Shown here one piece after another: positions 1 to 5,083 of a DNA stretch of 10,597 nucleotides. The notes under the pieces are model-generated. The model saw only the letters and a list, made by a program, of their open reading frames with translations, was not told the origin of the DNA and searched no databases. The position numbers were made by a program, and so were the translations under genes. Source of the stretch: an uncultured Alistipes sp. (GTDB lineage Bacteria > Bacteroidota > Bacteroidia > Bacteroidales > Rikenellaceae). The stretch is from the NCBI GenBank assembly GCA_900768045.1, contig CAAGBL010000037.1, positions 1 to 10,597 on the forward strand, in the 5' to 3' direction. Position 1 is the first letter of the stretch. Each line of letters begins with the position of its first letter.

Positions 1-2
1 CC

Positions 3-179
3 GATTGGGCGCAGAAGATTACGATAATCCTACCCCCACGCTACTTTGTGGAGATATTACGCTCGGTCTATCTCAAAGGCACAACATTCGTAGAGCTGTG
101 GACAAACTACCTGGCTCTTGGAATCTTTGCCGTTATCTTCAACTCCCTTGCCGCCATAACCTACAAAAAACAGGCGTAA
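3..179 (+). CDS. ABC-2 type transporter permease, C-terminal end (partial)
   Basis: The window opens inside this gene; 58 codons to a TAA stop are visible. The reading frame gives LPPRYFVEILRSVYLKGT, then a charged turn and a hydrophobic helix (LALGIFAVIFNSLAAITY) before a short KKQA tail. This is the usual end of ABC-2 family membrane permeases of the YbhR/YhhJ/DrrB kind: a loop carrying the 'PxxYfveilRsvylKG' pattern followed by the last transmembrane helix. Such proteins form the membrane channel of exporters for drugs, lipids or proteins together with an ATPase, expected upstream and outside the window. A hairpin terminator follows about 20 bp after the stop, so this is the last gene of its operon. 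The family call is fairly safe from the C-terminal pattern; the substrate cannot be told. Confidence 0.8.
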   Translation, partial: DWAQKITIILPPRYFVEILRSVYLKGTTFVELWTNYLALGIFAVIFNSLAAITYKKQA

Positions 180-197
180 AGGAGAATGTACAATCAA

Positions 198-229
198 TGG
201 GCAGGCCTATGGGCTTGCCTATTTTGTTT
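198..229 (+). terminator. Intrinsic terminator after the ABC permease
   Basis: GGCAGGCC (200-207) and GGCTTGCC (212-219) form an 8-bp GC-rich stem with one G-U pair and a TATG loop; a weaker pair or two extend it at the base. TTTTGTTTATT follows on the plus strand. It closes the permease operon. The minus-strand gene at 231-452 ends against its other side, where no good T-tract follows, so it is mainly a plus-strand terminator. Confidence 0.75.
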
Positions 230-230
230 A

Positions 231-452
231 TTATGCCTTCGGTGCTGTGAGCAATATGCCCTTACGAATAGTACAATACTTGTTACGGTAAGGTTTATCG
301 GGAGTGATACCGATGTTGGCGAGGCTCTTATAAGTGATGCCAATTTGCTCCTTGCCGAAGTGGTCGCACAATGCTTTGATACTACCGAAGTAGTGATGTT
401 CAGCACCGAGTTCAAGATGAATGACGGTGCGTTCTTGTTTCTCTGTTGCCAT
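231..452 (-). CDS. Small hypothetical protein, 73 aa
   Basis: The product starts MATEKQERTVIHLEL and continues with HHYFGSIKALCDHF, IGITYKSLANIGITPD and CTIRKGILLTAPKA. I recall the pattern 'HyyFGslkAL...IGItYkSL...cTIrKG' from small Bacteroidota proteins of unknown function in accessory DNA; no function is known to me. It is soluble and mixed alpha/beta, with no signal peptide or membrane segment. Several things favour this strand over the 98-codon plus-strand ORF that overlaps it. A well-formed Bacteroidota promoter lies just upstream (499-503 and 472-479, read leftward), which would leave a leader of about 13-20 nt. The protein composition is natural, and its stop abuts the permease terminator. 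It diverges from the 54-aa gene at 587, about 130 bp away, and is probably part of the same acquired islet. Confidence 0.7.
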   Translation of the reverse strand: MATEKQERTVIHLELGAEHHYFGSIKALCDHFGKEQIGITYKSLANIGITPDKPYRNKYCTIRKGILLTAPKA

Positions 453-471
453 AAACTCTTGAATTTAACCC

Positions 472-503
472 CAAAAGTATAAAAATATGGACATTATTCA
501 AAA
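472..503 (-). promoter_or_regulatory. Promoter of the 73-aa gene
   Basis: Read on the minus strand there is TTTTG (499-503), 19 bp, then TACTTTTG (472-479), a full match to the Bacteroidota TAnnTTTG -7 box with standard spacing. The start codon at 452 lies about 20 nt beyond the -7 box. Confidence 0.7.
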
Positions 504-529
504 CAATCCATAAAAATATTGGTAAAAAG

Positions 530-561
530 TTTGGATATATTAAATATAATCCATATCTTTG
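530..561 (+). promoter_or_regulatory. Promoter of the small-protein/DUF2693/recombinase operon
   Basis: TTTG (530-533), exactly 20 bp, then TATCTTTG (554-561): a full match to the Bacteroidota -33/-7 consensus. Transcription should begin near 567-570. It diverges from the promoter at 472-503, with the two -33 boxes about 27 bp apart. Confidence 0.75.
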
Positions 562-572
562 TTATCAGAAAT

Positions 573-580
573 AAGGAGGT
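573..580 (+). promoter_or_regulatory. Strong Shine-Dalgarno site
   Basis: AAGGAGGT lies 6 nt before the ATG at 587 and is a near-perfect anti-SD complement. Most other genes in this window have no such site, as is usual in Bacteroidota, so it stands out and fixes the start of the 54-aa gene. Confidence 0.75.
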
Positions 581-586
581 AATGAT

Positions 587-751
587 ATGGCAAAGACAAG
601 AAAATACAAGATAGGTTGCAGCGGTTCGGGTTGGGGTATCTGGGAGATTGCCACAGGTCGCAAGGTTGAGGGTTTTGGTCAGCGTAGAATTGCCGCACTT
701 GAAAGATGGTATGAATTGGAGGGTTGGAAGAAACCCGCAGTATGGTATTAG
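587..751 (+). CDS. Small hypothetical protein, 54 aa
   Basis: ATG at 587 reads 54 codons to TAG. The product begins MAKTRKYKIGCSGSGWGIWE, continues with a basic stretch (RKVEGFGQRRIAALERWYEL) and ends EGWKKPAVWY. It is small, basic and rich in Trp (four of 54) and Gly, with no signal peptide; I do not recognise a family. The evidence that it is real is the perfect promoter upstream, the strong Shine-Dalgarno site 6 nt before the ATG, and the short 24-bp gap to the DUF2693-like gene. It is the first gene of a likely three-gene operon ending with the serine recombinase. A nucleic-acid-binding or regulatory role would fit its charge, but that is only a guess. Confidence 0.7.
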   Translation: MAKTRKYKIGCSGSGWGIWEIATGRKVEGFGQRRIAALERWYELEGWKKPAVWY

Positions 752-775
752 TATAATAAATAACACATTACAGAT

Positions 776-1105
776 ATGACAACCGTAGTAGCAATGACAA
801 ATCGAGATGTGTACCGTGCAGCGGTAATCTCGGAGCGTGTAGAGAATGACTTTGTAACTGGTATGCAGGTGGCAAAGTTGAATGAGTTAAAGGCTCGTAT
901 GCGTGAGGGCGTAGTTAAGTTTGCATACCTCAAAAAGAGCGGAGAGGTTCGCATTGCCTATGGCACATTGATGCCACAGCTGATGCGTGACAAGGTTTTG
1001 GGAACTGGTCTTTGTGGCGATGCTCGTAAGGTCTGCACCTATTTTGATGTTGAACGTGGCCAGTTTAGATGCTTCCAGCTTCAGGCTCTGGTTCAAATAT
1101 GGTAG
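776..1105 (+). CDS. SH3 beta-barrel fold protein, DUF2693-like
   Basis: This is a 109-aa soluble protein. After a helical N-terminal part of about 45 residues comes VKFAYLKKSGEVRIAYGT (47-64) and later TYFDVERGQFRCF (88-100). The pattern 'v.F.y.KkdG.iR.AyGT ... tYFDvekgqwRcF' is that of the Bacteroidota DUF2693/SH3 beta-barrel fold family, which is common in conjugative and other mobile elements and in phages; its biochemical role is unknown. The 24-bp gap upstream and 18-bp gap downstream place it in one operon with the 54-aa protein and the recombinase. The context supports an accessory or mobile-DNA origin. The family call is good; no function can be given. Confidence 0.8.
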   Translation: MTTVVAMTNRDVYRAAVISERVENDFVTGMQVAKLNELKARMREGVVKFAYLKKSGEVRIAYGTLMPQLMRDKVLGTGLCGDARKVCTYFDVERGQFRCFQLQALVQIW

Positions 1106-1123
1106 CAAAGGTATCACCAAAAG

Positions 1124-1777
1124 ATGATAAGTATGAAGGTAGTTTTGTTTTGCCGAGTTAGCACATTGCAACAGGAGTATGACCGCCAGGTAAATGAGTT
1201 GTCAGCACTGGCATTGAGTAATGGCTGGAGTGTTGAGGGAATCTTTGCCGAGAAGATAAGTGGAGCAAAGAAGAATGTGGAGCGTGCAGAGCTGATGAAA
1301 ATGGTGCAGTTTGTTGAGGCTAACCAAATAGATAAAATACTTGTAACGGAGCTGAGTAGACTGGGCAGAAATACCCTACAAGTGCTGGAAGTGATTGAGT
1401 TGCTTAACTCAAAGGGTATCAGCCTATACATCCAGAACTACGGCATTGAGACCTTAACAATGGATGGAGATGTAAACCCAATGAGTCAATTCCTTATTAC
1501 CATCCTCGCCGAGGTGGCACGAATGGAGAGAAAGACCATTAGAGAGCGTGTTGCTAGTGGATACACTAACTTCATCAGTAACGGAGGCAAAGTGGGACGT
1601 AAGATTGGTTACCGCAAAAGTGAGGAGCAGATGAAGACAGACTATGCAAAGGAGATACAGTTACTGAGAAAGGGTTTAAGCCTCCGCAACGTAAGTGCTA
1701 TTACCTCAACATCAGTAAACACTTTGAGAAAACTTAAGGAAATAGGTATAGCAACTACAACACAAACTAAAAATTAG
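1124..1777 (+). CDS. Serine site-specific recombinase (resolvase/invertase type)
   Basis: The 217-aa product has the full small serine recombinase layout. The N-terminal catalytic domain starts VVLFCRVSTLQQEYDRQ, with Arg11 and nucleophile Ser13. TELSRLGRN (75-83) supplies the conserved Arg79 and Arg82; the Asp usual just before that Arg in gamma-delta resolvase is Ser here. A long helix follows (FLITILAEVARMERKTIRER, about 123-142), and a C-terminal helix-turn-helix region (about 172-208) binds the crossover site. The length fits resolvases, DNA invertases and IS607-like relatives rather than large serine integrases. These enzymes cut both strands through a phosphoserine link and invert, delete or resolve DNA. 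A second ATG at 1133 gives MKVVLFCRVST, which matches family starts slightly better, so three residues of the annotated start are uncertain. It is last in the operon from 587. The target site is unknown; no clear invertible promoter was found nearby. Confidence 0.92.
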   Translation: MISMKVVLFCRVSTLQQEYDRQVNELSALALSNGWSVEGIFAEKISGAKKNVERAELMKMVQFVEANQIDKILVTELSRLGRNTLQVLEVIELLNSKGISLYIQNYGIETLTMDGDVNPMSQFLITILAEVARMERKTIRERVASGYTNFISNGGKVGRKIGYRKSEEQMKTDYAKEIQLLRKGLSLRNVSAITSTSVNTLRKLKEIGIATTTQTKN

Positions 1778-1837
1778 ATAATATTTTCTTATAATATATA
1801 TAAGGTATATAGCTGATTATCAATAGTTACATCAATT

Positions 1838-1870
1838 ATTGTATTGTACCCTACGAAGAAAATATCTTTG
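1838..1870 (+). promoter_or_regulatory. Putative promoter for an intergenic transcript
   Basis: ATTG (1838-1841), 21 bp, then TATCTTTG (1863-1870), a full TAnnTTTG match. Transcription would begin near 1877 and meet the terminator at 1973-2023 without passing a credible start codon. The -33 box is weaker than in the other promoters here. Confidence 0.45.
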
Positions 1871-1876
1871 TATTTT

Positions 1877-2023
1877 ACTGATAATCAAGATATTTGTAGG
1901 ATTGAGTGGGAGTAATTAACTATTGAACTTTCAGTGCACCAGAGGTACGAAATTAAATATTAATTAATTTTTAATCAGCGATTTATGAGATTCTTACCCA
2001 TAAGTCGCTGATTCTTTTTTTTT
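1877..2023 (+). ncRNA. Candidate non-coding RNA, about 150 nt
   Basis: A promoter-like -7 box lies upstream and a strong intrinsic terminator ends the stretch. No ATG occurs between 1871 and the terminator stem, and the longest TTG/GTG-started frame I find is about 14 codons. A transcript would therefore be non-coding. It has no resemblance that I recognise to a known RNA family. The alternative is that the terminator simply ends read-through from the recombinase operon, whose stop lies about 195 bp upstream. Confidence 0.3.
1973..2023 (+). terminator. Strong intrinsic terminator
   Basis: AATCAGCGA (1973-1981) pairs with TCGCTGATT (2005-2013). A T-G pair and TTATG/CATAA extend this inward to a 15-bp stem with an 11-nt loop. 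C and nine Ts follow (2015-2023). On the minus strand the tail is only TAAAAATTAATT, so it works mainly for plus-strand transcripts, and weakly at best for the membrane-protein gene ending at 2150. Confidence 0.85.
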
Positions 2024-2149
2024 ACGCATTCTCAACCGAAAACCCGATTTTGCACCCCGAAAGTGTACCCTGGCATTAGGAATACTAAATGCATCCGTCA
2101 AGATGAGTTACTTGAGACATACGACCTATTAGAATTCTAGAATTACATG

Positions 2150-2866
2150 TTAGTTATTATTTTCCCTTTCTATACGGTTCAACTCTTCTATTGCTTGATT
2201 TGCTATATCGCATACACAGTTTAAGGTGCTATCAATATTTTTGCTATTACTCATAATATATTTATATACATCCGCATCCTTGATAGATTGCGTAATAATA
2301 TAAAACTCCATTTGATATAAATAACCATCTAGTTTCTTAATTAAATTTTCCTCATCTCCACTTCTATAACGAGGACTTTCAATAGTTTGTATAGTTTTAA
2401 GCACCTCCTCAGTATTATTTTTCAAAAATGATGGGCTACTGATATTACTCCTGAATAAAAGTGATGAATCAATTTCCATCAACCTTTTTTTCAGCTCCGT
2501 TAGTCTAGACTGTGTAAACCTATTTACATAAATATCAGACTTCACCTCATTAATTAAAGGTCGTACATCCTCATATAATCTCATTCGCATTTGAGTTATG
2601 ACTCCTTGCGATTCATATATCTTATTCTTAGTATTTCTCTCACTATTCTTATTTTCTACAATTAATGTTAATCGGTAGAACAGCCATATATTAATAACCG
2701 TTAATAACGTCATAATAGTGCCACTAAGATATGCTCCAAAGTTGCCCCAATCAGAAGAATTATAAGATAATCTAAACCCAAAATTACAAATATAAACAAT
2801 AATACTCATTACAATCAGGACACCCACAATGACACACCCAATTATTTCCCATGTCTTTAATTTCAT
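2150..2866 (-). CDS. Two-transmembrane protein, possibly phage-defence related
   Basis: The 238-aa product starts MKLKTWEIIGCVIVGVLIVM. It has two membrane helices near the N-terminus (about 8-28 and 43-66) joined by a short loop with SSDWGNFGAYLSGT (37-50), then about 170 residues of polar, largely helical sequence that should lie in the cytoplasm (for example QSRLTELKKRLMEID and a C-terminal ANQAIEELNRIERENNN). A 'WGxFGxxxxG' loop between two N-terminal helices is a feature I associate with two-TM proteins annotated as putative phage abortive infection proteins or found as retron and defence effectors; this resemblance is from memory and covers only the N-terminus. It is very AT-rich, unlike 5084-10297. 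It diverges from the IF2N/nuclease-like gene with 62 bp between the start codons, so joint regulation is plausible. A membrane-acting effector is a hypothesis; a plain hypothetical membrane protein is the safe reading. Confidence 0.75.
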   Translation of the reverse strand: MKLKTWEIIGCVIVGVLIVMSIIVYICNFGFRLSYNSSDWGNFGAYLSGTIMTLLTVINIWLFYRLTLIVENKNSERNTKNKIYESQGVITQMRMRLYEDVRPLINEVKSDIYVNRFTQSRLTELKKRLMEIDSSLLFRSNISSPSFLKNNTEEVLKTIQTIESPRYRSGDEENLIKKLDGYLYQMEFYIITQSIKDADVYKYIMSNSKNIDSTLNCVCDIANQAIEELNRIERENNN

Positions 2867-2893
2867 ATTCTTAATATTTTAAAATAAATTTAC

Positions 2894-2901
2894 TAACTTT
2901 G
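2894..2901 (+). promoter_or_regulatory. -7 box of the IF2N/nuclease-like gene; decides its start
   Basis: TAACTTTG is a full TAnnTTTG match; the -33 side is weak (AT-rich only). Transcription would begin near 2908, so the in-frame TTG at 2899 lies inside the promoter and cannot be the start; ATG at 2929 is the first good start. On the other strand a poorer box (TAAATTTA within 2884-2891) could serve the divergent membrane-protein gene. Confidence 0.55.
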
Positions 2902-2928
2902 GAGAATCAAATCAATAATTACTATCAC

Positions 2929-4560
2929 ATGAAAGACATTCGCATACACCAAATTATGAAGCAGTATAATATTGGTTTGAGCACCATTAGTGATTTCCTT
3001 CGTAATAACGGCATAAAGATAGTCAATATCTCCATCAATACCAAAATACCAGCCTCGTATATGGGGCTGATTGAATCTGAATTCTCAAAAAGCGCAGAGC
3101 AACACCTGTCAGCTACGACAATTATCTCTAACTTTAAGCAAACAAGACGCATACAATCAACCCAAGCAAGAGTTAATACTATAGAAAGTATAAAATTAAA
3201 AGAGCAATCCCACAGCCAATCTAAAATAAATGGTATATCTTTTACAGAATCTACAAGAATTAAAAAAGATGATGAGCCACAAATAAAGAGGAGAAGAAAA
3301 GAACGTAAACAAAAAAGGAAAACTAATAACTCTCCCGTTATACCAATATTAAAGGAGATAACACCTGCTCAACCCACTATACACTACACATATCGTAATA
3401 TATCTGAGATTAATGGGTGTGTAAAGATTAAATGGGGAGAGATTACATTCTACGATAGGAAAATAGCATTTACATATAATAAAACGCAATATCATATTAA
3501 TTTTGATATAGCTAAAGAATCATACAATTTCATAGTAAAGACATTTGCAAAACGACTTCCTCCAATCAATATAAAAATTAGCAATTCAATTGCTTCAATA
3601 GTTAATGATGTTGAATTTGATAGAGTAATAAGTATTCTTGAAATACATAATCGTATTTTTAATATAGAGAATAATGGCTTTGCGGGTATTGATATAAAGA
3701 CACTAAATGCTATTCCCAAAAAGTTGTTGTATACAATATTCCCAATAGATAAAACCGAGTATTTGGAATATCTACAAGAGTTACAAGATAGCAATATAAG
3801 TATACTGCCAGTTTTCGAAACAAGACAAAATACACCTGACGGCTTTTTGTTTACAGTGTGTCGTGATGGGGTATGCTATGTAGCTTGGGAAAGCAGCAAA
3901 CATCTTTCTCGTAAGGCAACCTATGTATTCGTTGTTTCGAGAAATGAAGTATGCACATTACATCAATTGTTATTCGATTACATAACATCTGGAATAGATA
4001 AAAAGAGACATTATCTCAGACATAATCAAGTAACCGACTTTTTGGGCATCGAGTACCATTATATTGACCATGATGGATTTTCTGCATGGAAAACCGCATT
4101 GGATAAACTTTTGCATGACCGCATCAAATTAAGAGATAAATGTAAAAACGAAAACATCGTTACATATGAAGTAGAAAATAGAATATGTACATACACACCT
4201 GTTCATAATATTATTCAAAACGAATTAAAAGTATCGCTAGAGCAGAGTGGTAATTACAAGTATGTGGTATTGGAGTCTGATAATGTTGATATAAAAGCTT
4301 TGACAATTAATGATGAGTGGCATTACTATGAAATAAAAACATCCTCAGCACGTCTCTGTATTCGTGAAGCTCTTGGACAAATACTAGAGTACACTCATTA
4401 CAACTGTCAACAGCATGTCACTAATTTGTTCATTATTGGACAATATAAACCTAGTGATAGAGAGATTAACTATATATCATTATTGAGGCAATTATATAAC
4501 CTCCCAATTTATTATCAGTGGTATGATTTATCTACGCATACATTAAGTAATTGCTATTAA
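2929..4560 (+). CDS. IF2-N-like domain / basic linker / PD-(D/E)XK nuclease-like protein
   Basis: The product is 543 aa. Residues 1-50 (start MKDIRIHQIMKQYNIGLSTI, then DFLRNNGIKI and ending MGLIESEFSKS) follow the pattern of the N-terminal domain of Bacteroidota translation factor IF-2 ('iRlhkvakelNvGlsTivefLkkkG...lv.eFs'). A polar linker holds a highly basic stretch (112-131, KKDDEPQIKRRRKERKQKRK), likely to touch nucleic acid. A middle region contains GFLFTV...YVAWESS...SRKATYVF (305-334), which I do not recognise as a named domain. The C-terminus looks like a PD-(D/E)XK nuclease core: E449, D454, then E468-I-K470 after a strand, then CIREALGQILEY (477-488) with the QxxxY signature (Q484, Y488) of RecB-like nucleases. 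The gene is very AT-rich and divergent from the two-TM gene. There is no GTPase part, so it is not IF-2. A DNA- or RNA-cutting defence protein is the likeliest role, by inference only. Confidence 0.8.
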   Translation: MKDIRIHQIMKQYNIGLSTISDFLRNNGIKIVNISINTKIPASYMGLIESEFSKSAEQHLSATTIISNFKQTRRIQSTQARVNTIESIKLKEQSHSQSKINGISFTESTRIKKDDEPQIKRRRKERKQKRKTNNSPVIPILKEITPAQPTIHYTYRNISEINGCVKIKWGEITFYDRKIAFTYNKTQYHINFDIAKESYNFIVKTFAKRLPPINIKISNSIASIVNDVEFDRVISILEIHNRIFNIENNGFAGIDIKTLNAIPKKLLYTIFPIDKTEYLEYLQELQDSNISILPVFETRQNTPDGFLFTVCRDGVCYVAWESSKHLSRKATYVFVVSRNEVCTLHQLLFDYITSGIDKKRHYLRHNQVTDFLGIEYHYIDHDGFSAWKTALDKLLHDRIKLRDKCKNENIVTYEVENRICTYTPVHNIIQNELKVSLEQSGNYKYVVLESDNVDIKALTINDEWHYYEIKTSSARLCIREALGQILEYTHYNCQQHVTNLFIIGQYKPSDREINYISLLRQLYNLPIYYQWYDLSTHTLSNCY

Positions 4561-4705
4561 ACATTCACTTATATACAAAAATGAATATTCATAAGAATAG
4601 TAATATTATCTAAATCAGTATTTTACAAAACACCGAAAAAGATAATATTCAATAACCACCCAAAACCGCTGTTTTTGAAATAGAGTTTGGCACCGTATCT
4701 CACGA

Positions 4706-4843
4706 CTTCTGACATCAAACGTACCCACTCGCTACCCATCGGTAGTTTTTTTATGTCGAGACCAAGCCTAACCTCTTCTGACACCAAACGTTCCCACTCG
4801 CTACCCATCGGTAGTTTTTTTATGTCGAGACCAAGCCTAACCC
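4706..4843 (+). repeat. Two tandem 69-bp repeats with hairpin and T-tract
   Basis: The units 4706-4774 and 4775-4843 differ at only 3 of 69 positions (unit positions 10, 18 and 69). A third unit begins at 4844 with CTTCT and then diverges, and a decayed remnant seems to precede the first. Each unit contains CTACC-CATC-GGTAG followed by seven Ts, that is, a short terminator-like hairpin, and then ATGTCGAGACCAAGCCTAAC. The same tail occurs in reverse at 10560-10593. Frames through the array encode 23-residue repeats because 69 is a multiple of three, but no promoter or start context supports a protein. It is probably a dispersed intergenic repeat of this genome. Confidence 0.9.
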
Positions 4844-4885
4844 CTTCTCAGAACAAATTTGCACCTCGCTATGGTGGGTAGTGAT

Positions 4886-4945
4886 TAGTGAGTTTAATGA
4901 GTTTAGGGAGTTTCCTTAATTTCCTTAAGTTCCATAAACTCACTA
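4886..4945. repeat. 11-bp inverted repeat around a purine/pyrimidine-biased core
   Basis: TAGTGAGTTTA (4886-4896) and TAAACTCACTA (4935-4945) are perfect complements and enclose 38 nt built from TTTAGGGAGTTT and CCTTAATTTCCTTAAG. It could form a cruciform or an RNA hairpin. There is no T-tract after it, so it is not a classic terminator. Related GAGTTTA and TTTAGGGA blocks lie at 10350-10400 in the opposite orientation. Confidence 0.7.
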
Positions 4946-4986
4946 CTAAATAAATTAGCCTCCATCGTCACTTTATTCGTTTGCGT

Positions 4987-5018
4987 GTTGCGCAATTCGG
5001 AAAATATTTTTACTTTTG
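4987..5018 (+). promoter_or_regulatory. Promoter of the lipoprotein gene
   Basis: GTTG (4987-4990), 20 bp, then TACTTTTG (5011-5018), a full TAnnTTTG match. The leader from about 5025 to 5083 is near 60 nt and contains a small hairpin TGAGTG-CAT-CACTCA (5033-5047). No Shine-Dalgarno site is present before the ATG; the sequence there is A/T-rich. Confidence 0.7.
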
Positions 5019-5083
5019 CCATGATTTTACGATGAGTGCATCACTCACTACTCGCAAACAATTTTAACTAAATTTATATCACT

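Larger units (their letters stand above)
1778..2149. other. Gene-free AT-rich gap with promoter and terminator
   Basis: There is no credible protein gene on either strand. The stretch holds a good plus-strand -7 box (1863-1870), a strong terminator (1973-2023), an imperfect inverted pair (CCAGAGGTAC at 1939-1948, GTACCCTGG at 2065-2073), an 8-bp direct repeat TGTACCCT (1845-1852 and 2064-2071), and a palindrome TAGAATTCTA (2130-2139). It separates the recombinase operon from the divergent AT-rich pair and may contain an element boundary, but no att-like repeat could be proved. Confidence 0.6.
4561..5083. other. Repeat-rich intergenic region
   Basis: No credible gene is seen. From left to right it holds a 12-bp perfect palindrome ATGAATATTCAT (4581-4592), AT-rich sequence, a decayed and then two near-identical 69-bp units (4706-4843), the start of a third (4844-4860), an 11-bp inverted repeat (4886-4945), and the promoter and leader of the lipoprotein gene. 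Base composition changes here from very AT-rich on the left to more GC-rich on the right, so the right edge of the acquired DNA may lie in this stretch. Confidence 0.7.

Noticed and set aside
186..482. 98-codon plus-strand ORF overlapping the 73-aa minus-strand gene
   Set aside because: It starts in the permease terminator, its product resembles no family, and the opposite strand has a proper promoter and a natural-looking protein.
2899..2928. TTG start adding 10 residues to the IF2N/nuclease-like protein
   Set aside because: The TTG overlaps the -7 box TAACTTTG, so it would not be in the transcript, and the IF-2-like domain begins at the ATG at 2929.
2929..4560. Truncated translation factor IF-2
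   Set aside because: Only the small N-terminal domain resembles IF-2; there is no GTPase P-loop or later IF-2 domain, and the C-terminus is nuclease-like.
4581..4592. Palindrome ATGAATATTCAT as a terminator of the IF2N/nuclease-like gene
   Set aside because: It is AT-only in its core with no T-tract after it; it could be an operator or chance in AT-rich DNA.
4706..4860. CRISPR-like array
   Set aside because: The repeats are 69-bp back-to-back units with no unique spacers, and no cas genes are present.
4623..4881. Open frames through the 69-bp repeats on both strands (61 and 64 codons)
   Set aside because: They exist because the repeat length is a multiple of three without stops; there is no promoter, the start context is poor, and the hairpin/T-tract structure fits non-coding repeat DNA.
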